Assembly: GCA_004210455.1 (NCBI GenBank) | Contig: SEFA01000029.1 | Coordinates: forward strand, 1-64,000 | Direction: 5' to 3' | Source: Rubrivivax sp. | GTDB taxonomy: Bacteria; Pseudomonadota; Gammaproteobacteria; Burkholderiales; Burkholderiaceae_C | DNA: 64,000 nt | Shown: positions 1 to 9,101 of the stretch, piece after piece | How positions within the stretch are numbered: the first letter of the stretch is position 1 | Layout of the letters: each line of letters starts with the position of its first letter | Notes under the pieces: generated by a model | Database searches by the model: none | What the model saw: only the letters and a program-made list of their open reading frames with translations | Told to the model about the DNA's origin: nothing | Program-made: the position numbers and the translations under genes

Positions 1-1137
1 CCCGGCCCGCCCGACGGTCCGCTCAATCGTCCGTTCAACCGTTCGGATCGGCACGTTGAAGGTCACCGCCCCGCCCGGCTGCAGCAGCCCGAGCGCGCCG
101 CAGTACCAACCGCGCGGTCCGGGTTCGAGCTCGTCGATGATCTCCATCGCGCGCTTCTTCGGCGCACCCGTGATGGAGCCGCAGGGGAACAACGCGGTCA
201 TGACCTCGTCCAGCGCGAGCCCGCCACGCGTGACCGCGCTGATCGTCGACGTCATCTGCCAGACCGTCGGCAGCGCATGCAGTTCGAAGAGCCGGGGCAC
301 GCGCACCGAGCCGGGCACCGCCACGCGCGACAGGTCGTTGCGCAGCAGGTCCACGATCATGAGGTTCTCGGCGCGCTCCTTGGCGCTGGTGCGCAGGTAG
401 GCCTGTGCGGCCTCGTCGCCGGCGCGGTCGCGACCGCGCGGCGCCGTGCCCTTCATCGGCTGCGCCGACAGCAGCCAGGTGTGGCTGGCCTGCGGCGGCT
501 CGGGCAGCGGGCGCCAGTCGAAGAAGAGTTCCGGCGAGACGCTGGACACGGCTCCGCCGTCACCATCGTCGCGGACGCGCAGGAACATCGAGAACCCGCC
601 CGGCTGCGACGCGTGCAGCGCGAAGAAATGGGCGACCTCGTCGAAGCCGTCGAGCGCCTCGGCGTTCAGACGCGTCGTGAGGTTGACCTGGTAGCAGTCG
701 CCGTCGCGGATGTAAGCGCGGATGCGTTCGACCTGCGCCTGCTCGTCGGCCTCGCCCTGCGTGTCGGACCACGTCGTCATCGCATGCGCGCGCCTCGCCC
801 CGCTCGCGGCGAGGTCCTCCGGCCAAGCTTCGGGCGCGTCATGCCAGACATGGAACTCCGCCAGCGGCGCCTCGCCCGCCGGGCGCGTGCGCAGCACGGG
901 ATCGAGCGCCCCGGCCGCCTCGTAGCGCAGCCCGCCCAGCACCCACGCGCCCGAGCGCGCCGCGGCATGGGCCAGACGCAGCACGGCGCGCAGGCGGTCC
1001 GGATCGCGCGCGATCAGGCGCTCCGCCGGCGGCGCGAAGAAGGCGCCACGCAGGCGTTCGCCGTCCTCGCGCGCCAGCGGATGGCGCGGGAAATCGAAAG
1101 CCGCCCACAGGTCCTGCGGGCGGCGCGGGGTGTCCAT
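1..1137 (-). CDS. pabB: Aminodeoxychorismate synthase component I, 3' end outside window
   Basis: Component I converts chorismate plus ammonia (from the PabA glutaminase) to 4-amino-4-deoxychorismate for folate synthesis, in the cytoplasm. The 379 visible codons start at an ATG (1137) and run off the left edge, so the C-terminal end is missing. Visible family motifs are DGDCYQVNLT, KGTAPRGRD, the ERAENLMIVDLLRND block and FPCGSITGAPKKRAMEII near the edge, all typical of the chorismate-binding fold of PabB/TrpE. The spacing and the GDCYQVN and SITGAPK forms fit PabB better than TrpE or isochorismate synthase. The gene lies 23 bp beyond the orn stop on the same strand, so cotranscription with orn is possible. 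In many Burkholderiales a PabC lyase domain is fused after PabB; whether that is so here cannot be seen. Confidence 0.93.
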   Translation of the reverse strand, partial: MDTPRRPQDLWAAFDFPRHPLAREDGERLRGAFFAPPAERLIARDPDRLRAVLRLAHAAARSGAWVLGGLRYEAAGALDPVLRTRPAGEAPLAEFHVWHDAPEAWPEDLAASGARRAHAMTTWSDTQGEADEQAQVERIRAYIRDGDCYQVNLTTRLNAEALDGFDEVAHFFALHASQPGGFSMFLRVRDDGDGGAVSSVSPELFFDWRPLPEPPQASHTWLLSAQPMKGTAPRGRDRAGDEAAQAYLRTSAKERAENLMIVDLLRNDLSRVAVPGSVRVPRLFELHALPTVWQMTSTISAVTRGGLALDEVMTALFPCGSITGAPKKRAMEIIDELEPGPRGWYCGALGLLQPGGAVTFNVPIRTVERTIERTVGRAG

Positions 1138-1160
1138 CGGTCGCGGTGTTCCAGCCGGGC

Positions 1161-1772
1161 TCAGTCCAGCTTCAAGAAGTGCGCGCGGTAATGGAGCAGC
1201 TCGTCGATGGATTCGTGGATGTCGGCCATCGCCGTGTGCTTCTGGGCCTTCTTGAAGCCTTCCATCGCGGCGGGCTTCCAGCGGCGCGCGAGTTCCTTCA
1301 GCGTCGACACGTCCAGGTTGCGGTAGTGGAAAAAGTCTTCCAGCTTGGGCATGTAGTTGGCCAGGAAGCGGCGGTCCTGGCAGATCGAATTGCCGCACAT
1401 CGGCGACTTGCCCGCGGGGATGTAGGCCTTCAGGAAATCGATGACCTGTTGCTCGGCGTCGGCTTCGCCGATGGTCGACGCCTTGACGCGGTCGATCAGG
1501 CCGCTCTTGCCGTGCGTGCCCTTGTTCCAGGCGTCCATGCCGTCCAGCATCGCGTCGGACTGGTGGACCGCGAAGACCGGACCCTCGACGCGCACCGTCA
1601 ACTGCGCGTCGGTGACGACGACGGCGATCTCGATGATGCGGTCCTTGTCCGGGTACAGGCCGGTCATCTCGAGGTCGATCCAGATCAGGTTCTGGTCGTT
1701 GAGGGGCAGCACGGGATTGGCACCGGGGCCAGCAGCGGGCGCAGCGGAGACGGCGGTGGTGTCGGTGGTCAT
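1161..1772 (-). CDS. orn: Oligoribonuclease
   Basis: This 3'-to-5' exoribonuclease of the DEDDh family degrades 2-5 nt RNAs and pGpG in the cytoplasm, the last step of RNA decay and of c-di-GMP turnover. The protein has 203 residues. [10 protein letters not shown] carries the first catalytic Asp and Glu (about residues 33 and 35), and the C-terminal [11 protein letters not shown] segment supplies the final His-Asp pair. I chose ATG 1772, which gives a short low-complexity leader before the conserved [15 protein letters not shown] start. The reading frame stays open further upstream but those codons overlap the divergent M48 gene and look non-coding. Only 61 bp separate this start from that divergent protease gene, so the two probably share a promoter region. 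Confidence 0.96.
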   Translation of the reverse strand: MTTDTTAVSAAPAAGPGANPVLPLNDQNLIWIDLEMTGLYPDKDRIIEIAVVVTDAQLTVRVEGPVFAVHQSDAMLDGMDAWNKGTHGKSGLIDRVKASTIGEADAEQQVIDFLKAYIPAGKSPMCGNSICQDRRFLANYMPKLEDFFHYRNLDVSTLKELARRWKPAAMEGFKKAQKHTAMADIHESIDELLHYRAHFLKLD

Positions 1773-1833
1773 GGGGTCGTCCTTCAGGTTGGGCGCGATT
1801 GTCGCCGAGTCGCGCCCCTCTACACTTGCGTCC

Positions 1834-3156
1834 ATGCAGATCTCTCCCGCGGCGCTCGCCGCCGCCCCGACGACCTCGGGCTTCAGCCAGTCCCCGCTCA
1901 TGCTGACCGCGGCCTTCGTCGCCGCCGTGATGCTGTCCTTCCTGGTCAAGCTGTGGCTGTCCTCGCGACAGATGCGCCATGTGGCGCGACATCGCGGCGC
2001 GGTTCCCGCCGCGTTCGTCGGCACCGTGCCGCTGTCGGCGCATCAGAAGGCGGCGGACTACACCGTCGCCCGCGGCCGCTTCGGCACCCTGCACCTGGCC
2101 TGGGACACCGCGCTGCTGATCGGCTGGACGCTGCTGGGCGGGCTGGACCTGCTCAACCAGTGGGCCCTGTCATGGCGTCCGGTGCTCGGGGACATGGGCT
2201 ACCAGCTCGGGCTGTTGACCGCGTTCTCGGTGCTGTCCGGCGCGCTGGACCTGCCCTGGTCGATCTACAACATCTTCCGGCTCGAAGAACGCTTCGGTTT
2301 CAACCGGACGACGCTCAAGCTGTTCCTCGTCGACGGCGCCAAGGGCATGGCGGTCGGCGCGCTGCTGGGCCTGCCGATCGCGGCGCTGATCCTGTGGCTC
2401 ATGGCAAAGGCCGGCGGCCTCTGGTGGCTGTGGGCCTGGGGCGCCTGGATGGGCTTCACCCTGCTGATGCTGGTGATCTATCCCACCGTCATCGCCCCGC
2501 TGTTCAACAAGTTCAAGCCGCTGGAGGACGCCGTGCTGCGCGAGCGCGTCCAGACGCTGATGCAGCGCTGCGGCTTCGCGGCCAAGGGCCTGTTCGTGAT
2601 GGACGGCAGCCGGCGTTCGGCGCACGGCAACGCCTACTTCACCGGCCTGGGCGCGGCCAAGCGCGTGGTCTTCTTCGACACGCTGCTCGAACGGCTGGAT
2701 CCGCCCGAAGTCGAAGCCGTGCTCGCGCACGAACTGGGCCACTTCAAGCGCCGCCATGTGCTGCAGCGCATGGTGCTGATGTTCGCGCTCAGCCTGGCAG
2801 GCTTCGCGCTGCTGGGCTGGCTCAGCGCGCAGACGGGCTTCTACCTCGCCCTGGGGGTGCGGCCCAGCCTGGACGCCCCCAACGACGCGCTGGCGCTCCT
2901 GCTGATCATGCTGGCGCTGCCGCCGCTCACCTTCTTCCTGACGCCGCTGACCTCGCTGTGGTCGCGCAAGCACGAGTTCGAGGCCGACGCCTACGCCTGC
3001 GCGCAGGCCAGCGGGGCCGACCTGTCCAGCGCGCTGCTCAAGCTGCATGAGGACAACGCCGGCACGCTGACGCCGGACCCGGTGTACGCGCGCTTCTACT
3101 ACTCGCACCCGCCGGCCAGCGAGCGGCTGGCGGCGATCGCGGGGCACGCGGCATGA
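1834..3156 (+). CDS. M48 family (Ste24-like) membrane zinc metalloprotease
   Basis: Integral-membrane zinc endopeptidase of the M48 / CAAX-protease-1 family, 440 residues from ATG 1834. An alternative ATG at 1900 ([10 protein letters not shown]) starts directly at the first membrane helix. Several hydrophobic helices are followed by [16 protein letters not shown], the HExxH zinc site, at about residue 300, and by the third-ligand segment [14 protein letters not shown]. That layout matches Ste24 rather than the shorter HtpX. In bacteria the family is linked to membrane protein quality control, but the substrates are unknown. The gene overlaps rsgA by 4 bp (ATGA), so the two are translationally coupled. 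It is divergent from orn. Confidence 0.9.
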   Translation: MQISPAALAAAPTTSGFSQSPLMLTAAFVAAVMLSFLVKLWLSSRQMRHVARHRGAVPAAFVGTVPLSAHQKAADYTVARGRFGTLHLAWDTALLIGWTLLGGLDLLNQWALSWRPVLGDMGYQLGLLTAFSVLSGALDLPWSIYNIFRLEERFGFNRTTLKLFLVDGAKGMAVGALLGLPIAALILWLMAKAGGLWWLWAWGAWMGFTLLMLVIYPTVIAPLFNKFKPLEDAVLRERVQTLMQRCGFAAKGLFVMDGSRRSAHGNAYFTGLGAAKRVVFFDTLLERLDPPEVEAVLAHELGHFKRRHVLQRMVLMFALSLAGFALLGWLSAQTGFYLALGVRPSLDAPNDALALLLIMLALPPLTFFLTPLTSLWSRKHEFEADAYACAQASGADLSSALLKLHEDNAGTLTPDPVYARFYYSHPPASERLAAIAGHAA

Positions 3157-4058
3157 GCAAGGACGTCCAGACCGGACTGGTGGTGCGCGGACACGGCCGT
3201 CACTACGTCATCGAGGACAACGACGGCCAACGCATCCACTGCCTGACCCGCGGCAAGAAGAGCGATTGCGTCGTCGGCGACCGCGTGCGCTGGGTGCGCA
3301 GCAGCGATCACGAAGGCGTCATCGAGAAAGTGGAGCCGCGCCGCAACCTGCTGTTCCGCCAGGACGAGTGGAAGACCAAGAGCTTCGCCGCCAACCTGGA
3401 CCGGCTGCTGATCCTGGTGGCGGTGGATCCGCAGTTCTCCGAATCCCAGCTCACGCGCGCGCTGATCGCGGCGCGCAGCGCCGGCATCACCGCCGACATC
3501 GTGCTGAACAAGACCGACCTGCCCGGTGCGGACGCGGCGCGCGAGCGGCTCGCGCCGTACAAGGCGATGGGTCAGAACGTGCTGGAACTGAGCTTCAAGG
3601 GGCGTCCCGACGAGGCGAGCGAGACGCTGCGGCCGATGCTGCACGGCCAGGCGACGCTGGTGCTGGGGCCCAGCGGCACGGGCAAGAGCACGCTGATCAA
3701 CCTGCTGGTGCCCGATGCGAAGGCGCAGGTGGGCGAGATCTCGGTGGCGCTGAACTCGGGGCGCCACACGACGACCACGACGCAGTGGTACTGGATGGAC
3801 GCGCAGCGCCGGAATGCGCTGATCGACTCGCCGGGCTTCCAGGAATTCGGCCTGCGGCAGATCGCCGCGCCGGACCTGGCGAGCTACATGCCCGATTTCC
3901 AGCCCTATCTGGGCGAGTGCCGCTTCCACAACTGCAGCCACCGGCATGAGCCGGGCTGCGCGGTGCTGGTCGCCGTCGAGGCGGGCAAGATCAGCCCCTC
4001 GCGCTACCGCATCTACGACGAGCTCTGGGACGAACTCAGCGCACCGCCGAAGTATTGA
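3153..4058 (+). CDS. rsgA: Small ribosomal subunit biogenesis GTPase RsgA
   Basis: Circularly permuted GTPase that acts in late 30S subunit maturation and is stimulated by the ribosome. In the 301-residue protein, an N-terminal OB-fold (GDRVRWVRS, about 30-60) is followed by the permuted G motifs: G4 NKTDLPGAD (about 116), G1 GPSGTGKSTLIN (about 172) and G3 DSPGF (about 226). The C-terminal zinc module reads CRFHNCSHRHEPGC, the usual CxxxxCxHxxxxxC arrangement. Its ATG overlaps the stop of the upstream M48 protease gene. This M48-rsgA arrangement, with orn alongside, is common in Burkholderiales. It meets the small membrane-protein gene end to end with a 2-bp gap. Confidence 0.97.
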   Translation: MSKDVQTGLVVRGHGRHYVIEDNDGQRIHCLTRGKKSDCVVGDRVRWVRSSDHEGVIEKVEPRRNLLFRQDEWKTKSFAANLDRLLILVAVDPQFSESQLTRALIAARSAGITADIVLNKTDLPGADAARERLAPYKAMGQNVLELSFKGRPDEASETLRPMLHGQATLVLGPSGTGKSTLINLLVPDAKAQVGEISVALNSGRHTTTTTQWYWMDAQRRNALIDSPGFQEFGLRQIAAPDLASYMPDFQPYLGECRFHNCSHRHEPGCAVLVAVEAGKISPSRYRIYDELWDELSAPPKY

Positions 4059-4060
4059 GC

Positions 4061-4378
4061 TCAACGCTCCAGGCGCGGATCCACGTTGGGGACTTCGCGG
4101 ACTTCGGCGTCGATCACCTCGCCTGGCGGCACACGATTGCCGTTTATGCCGTTCATGCCGTTCATGCCACCGGGCCGGAACGCCTGCGAGCGGAACTGCG
4201 CCGCGCGCTGGAAGGTGGCCGTTTGCAGCGTCGGCTTGCGGCCGCGGACCAGGCTCCACAGCAGCACGACGCCGAAGATCACCAGCCCGGCCGCGAGCAC
4301 GACCAGGAACAGCACGATGGAAGCCGCCGCCAGCACGAGGCGGGTGGCGATCGAGAAGAGCGTGGAGAGAGCGTTCAT
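4061..4378 (-). CDS. Small single-pass membrane protein with Met-Asn-Gly tract, unknown function
   Basis: A 105-residue protein I cannot assign to a named family. Residues about 10-45 form one long hydrophobic segment (VLAAASIVLFLVVLAAGLVI and onward) followed by basic RGRK. The rest is soluble and includes GGMNGMNGINGN and an acidic stretch ending EVPNVDPRLER. The start ATG has a good ribosome-binding site (GAAGGAACG). The Met-Asn-Gly tract comes from a 9-bp direct repeat in the DNA (TTCATGCCG on the plus strand, 4137-4171), so its length may vary between strains. The gene lies 82 bp beyond the SDR stop on the same strand. Confidence 0.7.
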   Translation of the reverse strand: MNALSTLFSIATRLVLAAASIVLFLVVLAAGLVIFGVVLLWSLVRGRKPTLQTATFQRAAQFRSQAFRPGGMNGMNGINGNRVPPGEVIDAEVREVPNVDPRLER

Positions 4379-4460
4379 CGTTCCTTCAGATCGGGGCGAT
4401 CTCGCGGTTTCAAGCCCGCCGGGCCATCACGCCCTGATCACGCCCTGGATTCCCCAGAAT

Positions 4461-5291
4461 TCATCCCCGGCCAATGTAGGGCATCTTGGTGGCCATCACC
4501 GTCAGGAAAGGCACGTTGGCCGACAACGGCAATTCCGCCATGTAGAGCAGCGCGCTGGCCGCGTGCGCCACGTCCATGCGCGGTTCGACCATCGTGCCGC
4601 CGTGCGCCTGCGGCACGCCGTGCACGAAGCGTTCGGTCAGATCGGTCGCGGCATTGCCGATGTCGAGCTGACCGGCGGCGATGTCGTGCTTGCGGCCGTC
4701 CAGCGCCAGCGTCTTCGTCAGGCCGGTGATGGCATGTTTGGTCGCGGTGTAGGCGATCGAGCCCGGCCGCGGCGCGTGCGCCGAGATCGAGCCGTTGTTG
4801 ACGATGCGTCCGCCGCGCGGCGTCTGCCGCTTCATCAGCCCGAAGGCCGCCCGGGCGCACAGGAAGCTGCCGGTCAGGTTGATGTCGACGACGGAGCGCC
4901 AGGTCTCGATGCTGAGCTCATCGATGTCCGACGCAGGCGCGCCGCGCCCGGCGTTGTTGAACAGGAAATCGAGCCGGCCCCAGCGGCGCTCGATCGCGTC
5001 GAAGGCGGCGGCGACCTGCGCCTCGTCGGCGACATCCGTGGGCAGCACCAGCGCGCGTTCGGGCGCGAAGGCGGCGGTCTCGCGCAGCGCCTCGTCGCGG
5101 CGGCCGAGCAGCGCGACCTGCCAGCCGGCCTGCATCAGCGCCTGCGCGGCGGCGCGGCCGATGCCCGACCCGGCGCCGGTCACGGCGGCGAACCGCAGCT
5201 GGGAGGGCGTCGCCGCGGCGAGCGGCACGACCTCGGGCGAAGTCGTCACGTCGGCAGCAACGGGATCGAGGGCGGCGTGGGCAGAGTCCAT
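4461..5291 (-). CDS. SDR family NAD(P)-dependent oxidoreductase
   Basis: Short-chain dehydrogenase/reductase, 276 residues, cytoplasmic, substrate unknown. After a variable leader of about 33 residues comes the nucleotide-binding [10 protein letters not shown] motif (TGxxxGxG). NNAG follows at about 120, then the catalytic Ser ([11 protein letters not shown]), and Tyr and Lys in YTATKHAI (YxxxK) at about 172. An Arg in the LLGRRDEA segment after strand 2 suggests NADPH preference, which is a family-level inference. The leader is longer than usual; a later start near the fold is possible but no better in-frame ATG is evident. It is probably a single-gene unit, since upstream DNA to 5495 carries no gene. 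Confidence 0.85.
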   Translation of the reverse strand: MDSAHAALDPVAADVTTSPEVVPLAAATPSQLRFAAVTGAGSGIGRAAAQALMQAGWQVALLGRRDEALRETAAFAPERALVLPTDVADEAQVAAAFDAIERRWGRLDFLFNNAGRGAPASDIDELSIETWRSVVDINLTGSFLCARAAFGLMKRQTPRGGRIVNNGSISAHAPRPGSIAYTATKHAITGLTKTLALDGRKHDIAAGQLDIGNAATDLTERFVHGVPQAHGGTMVEPRMDVAHAASALLYMAELPLSANVPFLTVMATKMPYIGRG

Positions 5292-5372
5292 CCCGCCATC
5301 ATAGGCAGCACGGCGGAAATCGGCTGACGCAAGGCCGAAGCACTGGCGCGCTCTGCGCCCAACCCGTCGCCG

Positions 5373-5400
5373 CGGCTGACGAACGGCGGCTGACGAACGG
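5373..5400. repeat. Perfect tandem duplication of a 14-bp unit
   Basis: CGGCTGACGAACGG occurs twice head to tail, and a third partial copy starts at 5401. It lies in the 204-bp stretch between the SDR start and the M3 peptidase stop, which otherwise shows no gene. A recent slippage duplication is the simplest explanation. Confidence 0.8.
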
Positions 5401-5447
5401 CGGGTGAGCGCAATGAACGGGCTGGCCGTCCGGGATCAACGCCAGGA

Positions 5448-5474
5448 ACGAGGGGCCCCTCCGGGGCGCCTCGT
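5448..5474 (-). terminator. GC-rich hairpin after the M3 peptidase gene
   Basis: An imperfect inverted repeat (ACGAGGGGCCCC on one side, GGGGCGCCTCGT on the other, 3-nt loop) lies about 20 bp beyond the M3 peptidase stop. It has no T-run, so it is a weak intrinsic terminator at best, or a 3'-end RNA-protecting hairpin. Confidence 0.45.
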
Positions 5475-5495
5475 CGGGCGGAGATCAGCGCGGGA

Positions 5496-7559
5496 TCAGG
5501 CGGGAATGAGACCCCGGCCCTTCAGCATGGGCGCCACGCGCGCATCGCGTCCGCGGAAGGCACGGTAGGTCGCGCCCGGCTCCCGGCTGTTGCCGACCGC
5601 CAGGATGTTGACCAGCAGCGATTGCGCCGTCTTCGCGTCGAACGGATCGCCCGCTTCGACGAAGGCCTCGAAGGCGTCGCAGTCCAGCACTTCCGCCCAC
5701 AGGTAGACGTAGTAGCCCGATGCGTAATAGCTGCCCGAGAACAGATGCTGGAAGTGCGTCAGCCGGTGGTTCAGCCCGACCGCCGGCGGCAGGCCCAGGC
5801 GTTCCAGCGTCTCGCGTTCGAAGGCGACCGGATCCGCCACGTCGGCCTGCTCCTGTGCGTGCAGCGCCAGGTCCACCAACGCCGACGCGCAGTAGCGCAC
5901 CGTCTCGTAGCCCTGGTTGAAGGTCGCGGCCGCCTTGAGGCGGTCGAGCAGCGCGTCGGGCAGCGGCTCGCCGGTCTTGTAGTGGCGCGCGTGCTGCTTG
6001 AGCACCGCGGGCTCGGCCATCCAGTGCTCCATCAGCTGCGAGGGCAGCTCGACGAAGTCGCGCAGCACCTGCGTGCCGGACAGGCGCTCGAAGCTCACGT
6101 CCGACAGCAGCCCGTGCAGGCCGTGGCCGAATTCGTGGAACAGGGTGCGCACGTCGTCGAAGGACAGCAGCGTCGGCTCGCCCGGCGCGCCCTTGGCGAA
6201 GTTGTTGTTGTTCAGGATGATCGGCAGCGCATCGATGCCATTGCGGGCCTGCCAGCGCAGCGCGTTCATCCAGGCGCCGCTGCGCTTGGTCGGACGCGCG
6301 AAGTTGTCCTGGACGAAGATCCCGCGCAGCGAGCCGTCCGGGCGCTGCACCTCGTAGACCTTCACGTCCGGGTGGTAGCCGGCGACCTGCGGCTGCGCGA
6401 CGAAACGCAGGCCGTAGAGACGCGAGGCGCAGTCGAACATCGCCTGCACCATCGCCTCCAGCGGGAAGTAGGGCTTGACCTCGGCCTCGTCGAGCTGGAA
6501 CCGCTGCTGGCGGACCTTCTCCGCGTACCAGCGCCAGTCCCAGGCCTCGATCGTCAGGTCGTGGCCGAGCTGCGCGCGGACCTCGTCGAGCATCGCGCGC
6601 TCGCGCGCGGCGGCGGCCTTGGCCGGTTCCCAGACCTGGTCCAGCAGGCCCTGCACGGCGGACTGGCGGCCGGCCATCGTGTCGGCGAGCGCGTAATCGG
6701 CGAAGCTGCGATGGCCGTGCAGCGCGGCCTGCTCGTGGCGCAGCGCGAGCAGCTCCCGCACCAGCGCGCGGTTGTCGGTCTCGCCGGCGGTTTCGCCGCG
6801 GCCGACCCAGGCGCGCCAGGCCTGCTCGCGCAGGTCGCGGCGTTCGCTGAAGGTCAGGAACGGCACGATCAGCGAGCGCGACAGCGTCACGACATGCGCG
6901 CCCTCCTCCGTCTGACCGCGGTCCAGCGCGGCCTGGCGCGCGGCCGCGCGGACGAAGTCCGGCAGGCCGGCCAGTTCCGCTTCGCCACGCAGCACGAGCT
7001 GATAGCCGCTCTCGTCGGCGAGCACGTTCTGCGCGAAGCGGGTATTGAGCTCGGCCTGACGCTCCATGTTCGCGGCGTAACGCGCACGGGCGTCGCCCCG
7101 CAGCCGCGCGCCGGCGCGCACGAAGTCCAGGTGCACGCGTTCGAGCAGCCGCAGCGATTCAGCCGGCAGGTCCAGCGACGCGCGCTGTTCAAAGAGCCGT
7201 TCGACGCGCTCGAACAGCGCGGCGTTCAGGTAGATCGCGTTGGTGTGCGCCGCCAGCGGCGCGGCCATGCGGCGTTGCACGGCCTGCAGTTCGGGCGAGC
7301 TGGCCGAGGCGCTGAGCGTCGAGAACAGGTGCTCCAGCGCGGTCAGCGCGCGGCCCGAGCGATCGAGCGCGGCCAGGGTGTTGTCGAAGTCTGGCGATGC
7401 CGGATTCGCAGCGATCGCGTCGAGTTCGGCGCGATGCGCGGCGAGCGCGGCCTCGAAGGCGGGTTCGACGTGTTCGGCGCGGATCGCGTCGAACGGGGGC
7501 AGCCCGTAAGGACCGGTCCAGGCGGACAGCAGCGGGTTGGACAGCAGGTGGTTGCTCAT
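5496..7559 (-). CDS. M3 family zinc oligopeptidase (PrlC/oligopeptidase A-like)
   Basis: Cytoplasmic thimet-type oligopeptidase that hydrolyses short peptides, including signal-peptide fragments. From ATG 7559 the protein has 687 residues, the normal length for the family. That start has a strong ribosome-binding site (GAGGAAGGGG); the open frame extends upstream into the neighbouring gene but lacks one. The zinc motif HEFGHGLHGLL lies at about residues 475-485 (HExxH), and the conserved FSGSYYASGYYVYLWAEVLD segment near 600 completes the M3 signature. The stop of the coiled-coil gene lies 19 bp upstream on the same strand, so the two form a likely operon. PrlC-type OpdA is the closest assignment; a Dcp-type dipeptidyl carboxypeptidase is less likely. 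Confidence 0.93.
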   Translation of the reverse strand: MSNHLLSNPLLSAWTGPYGLPPFDAIRAEHVEPAFEAALAAHRAELDAIAANPASPDFDNTLAALDRSGRALTALEHLFSTLSASASSPELQAVQRRMAAPLAAHTNAIYLNAALFERVERLFEQRASLDLPAESLRLLERVHLDFVRAGARLRGDARARYAANMERQAELNTRFAQNVLADESGYQLVLRGEAELAGLPDFVRAAARQAALDRGQTEEGAHVVTLSRSLIVPFLTFSERRDLREQAWRAWVGRGETAGETDNRALVRELLALRHEQAALHGHRSFADYALADTMAGRQSAVQGLLDQVWEPAKAAAARERAMLDEVRAQLGHDLTIEAWDWRWYAEKVRQQRFQLDEAEVKPYFPLEAMVQAMFDCASRLYGLRFVAQPQVAGYHPDVKVYEVQRPDGSLRGIFVQDNFARPTKRSGAWMNALRWQARNGIDALPIILNNNNFAKGAPGEPTLLSFDDVRTLFHEFGHGLHGLLSDVSFERLSGTQVLRDFVELPSQLMEHWMAEPAVLKQHARHYKTGEPLPDALLDRLKAAATFNQGYETVRYCASALVDLALHAQEQADVADPVAFERETLERLGLPPAVGLNHRLTHFQHLFSGSYYASGYYVYLWAEVLDCDAFEAFVEAGDPFDAKTAQSLLVNILAVGNSREPGATYRAFRGRDARVAPMLKGRGLIPA

Positions 7560-7578
7560 CGGGTCTGCCCCTTCCTCA

Positions 7579-8247
7579 TCACTTCTTGTTCTGTTCCTTC
7601 TTGATCGCGATCTCGTCGGCTTCGTCGTACGAGCGGCTCGCGCACTTGAATTTCCATTCATTGCGCTTGTCGTTCAGGTCCTCGACGGCCTCGTTGAACT
7701 CGTCGGCGATCTTCTGGTGCGCGTCGACGCGGACGTTGAAGGCCTTGTTGACCTCGATGCGGTCATTGCGCGCCTTGTTGAAGGCGTCGATCTTGGGCTG
7801 CAGGGCGTTGGCGCGAGCCTGGTACTCCTCCTGCTTGGCCTTGAGCTCCGCCTTTTCCATCTTCGCGGCACCGGCTTCGATCTCGGCGCCGAAAGCCTTC
7901 ACGCTGTCGATCTCGGTCTTCAGGGCGGTGCCCTGCGCCTGCATGTCGGCCTCGAACTTGTCGGACTCGGCCTTGGAGGCCTTCAGCTCGTCGCGCTCCT
8001 TCAGGACCACGGCCTTCTTCTTGTCGAGCTCGGCGCCGGCGTCTTCGTTCTGCTGGTTGGAGGTCATGCACGCGCGCAGTTCGTCGCGCGTCATCAGCTT
8101 GCCCTTGCCGCCCTTGGCGGCGGGGGCGGCGGCGGCAGGCTTGGCGGCGGGCTTGGCCGGCGTGCTCGTCTGGCCGCTCGTCTGGGCGGAGGCCAGACCG
8201 CAGGCCAGCAGTGCCGCGACGGCGAGGGAGGTGCGAAGAGTGTTCAT
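7579..8247 (-). CDS. Secreted coiled-coil protein of unknown function
   Basis: A 222-residue protein starting at ATG 8247 with GAGAG as ribosome-binding site. An upstream TTG in frame is less likely. The N-terminus (TSLAVAALLACGLASAQT) is a clear Sec signal peptide, followed by an Ala/Pro/Lys linker. The rest is a strongly charged heptad-like helix rich in Glu, Lys and Ala (about 70-190), with two cysteines (ACMTSN near 60 and KCASRS near 205) that could close the hairpin with a disulfide. I know no function for it. It precedes the M3 oligopeptidase gene by 19 bp, which suggests cotranscription but not a shared pathway, because this protein is periplasmic and the peptidase cytoplasmic. Confidence 0.8.
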   Translation of the reverse strand: MNTLRTSLAVAALLACGLASAQTSGQTSTPAKPAAKPAAAAPAAKGGKGKLMTRDELRACMTSNQQNEDAGAELDKKKAVVLKERDELKASKAESDKFEADMQAQGTALKTEIDSVKAFGAEIEAGAAKMEKAELKAKQEEYQARANALQPKIDAFNKARNDRIEVNKAFNVRVDAHQKIADEFNEAVEDLNDKRNEWKFKCASRSYDEADEIAIKKEQNKK

Positions 8248-8446
8248 GTCGTCTCTCAAGTCATTGCGCCGGATGGGCGCTGTCTCGTCGGGTCGGACCG
8301 TCCGGCTCGCGACCGGTCCGCTGTGCGGGTCGGCATGATGCCACGACCCGGATAATGCGCGGCTTCAGATCGTTTCCGGCCCGCGTGCAGCCCGCACGGC
8401 GGGCCGTCCACCCCGAACACGACCGCCCGCCAGGCGGCACCCCACC

Positions 8447-9007
8447 ATGGCGCTCAAGGCCACCATCCACAAAGCCCAGCTGCAACTCTCCGACATGGAC
8501 CGCCATGTCTACGGCGAGCACTCCCTGACCGTCGCCCGCCACCCGTCGGAGACCGACGAGCGGATGATGCTGCGCATCCTGGCCTACGCGCTGAACGTGC
8601 CGGCCGACGACCTGCACGGCAAACTGGAGTTCAGCAAGGGCCTGTCCGACGTCGACGAGCCGCCGCTGTGGCAGCTCGACCTGACCGGCCAGGTCGTCCA
8701 CTGGATCGAGCTCGGCCAGCCCGACGAACGTCGGCTGCGCCAGGCGCACGGCAGGGCGGACCGCGTCACCGTCATCGGCTACGCGTCCAGCACGCCGGTG
8801 TGGTGGGCCGGCATACAGAACAAGCTGCAGCGCACGCCCAAGCTGGCGGTGTGGCAGATCCCGGCGGAGCAGGCCCAGGCCCTGGCCGCGCTGGCCGAGC
8901 GCGGCATGCAGTGGCAGGTCAGCATCCAGGACGGGACGGCGTACGTCAGCACCGACAAGGGCGCGGTGGAGATCACGCCGCAGTTGCTGAAGGACCGCGA
9001 GGCGTAA
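8447..9007 (+). CDS. yaeQ: YaeQ family protein
   Basis: The 186-residue protein matches the YaeQ family over its whole length: MALKATIHKAQLQLSDMDRH at the start, ARHPSETDERMMLRILAYAL at about 30-49, and DLTGQVVHWIELGQPDERRL in the middle. The family adopts a PD-(D/E)xK nuclease-like fold, and E. coli YaeQ has been reported to suppress RfaH loss, but its biochemical role is unsettled. The candidate active-site acidic residues around FSKGLSDVDEPPLW are present. It is divergent from the coiled-coil gene across 199 bp. Confidence 0.93.
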   Translation: MALKATIHKAQLQLSDMDRHVYGEHSLTVARHPSETDERMMLRILAYALNVPADDLHGKLEFSKGLSDVDEPPLWQLDLTGQVVHWIELGQPDERRLRQAHGRADRVTVIGYASSTPVWWAGIQNKLQRTPKLAVWQIPAEQAQALAALAERGMQWQVSIQDGTAYVSTDKGAVEITPQLLKDREA

Positions 9008-9022
9008 GACCTGGAGTAAGGT

Positions 9023-9080
9023 GGGGTGCGGAGACCCCAGCCCTCACCCCCGCCCTCTTCCGCTTGCGGGAGCGGGGCAA
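9023..9080. repeat. Intergenic palindromic (REP-like) element
   Basis: Between yaeQ and the S9 peptidase gene lie a small hairpin (GGGGT...ACCCC, 9023-9038) and a degenerate copy of the widespread proteobacterial repeat of the type CCCTC-N-CCGCTTGCGGGAG-N-GGGG (9041-9078), which folds on CCGC TT GCGG. Such elements are dispersed between genes and may stabilise the mRNA 3' end. They do not encode protein. Confidence 0.6.
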
Positions 9081-9101
9081 GACATCGATCAGGAGCTCGT
9101 T

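Noticed and set aside
1146-3050. Long plus-strand frame of about 634 codons across orn and the M48 protease gene
   Set aside because: Arg/Ala-rich shadow of two well-supported genes; no family motif and it crosses a divergent gene boundary.
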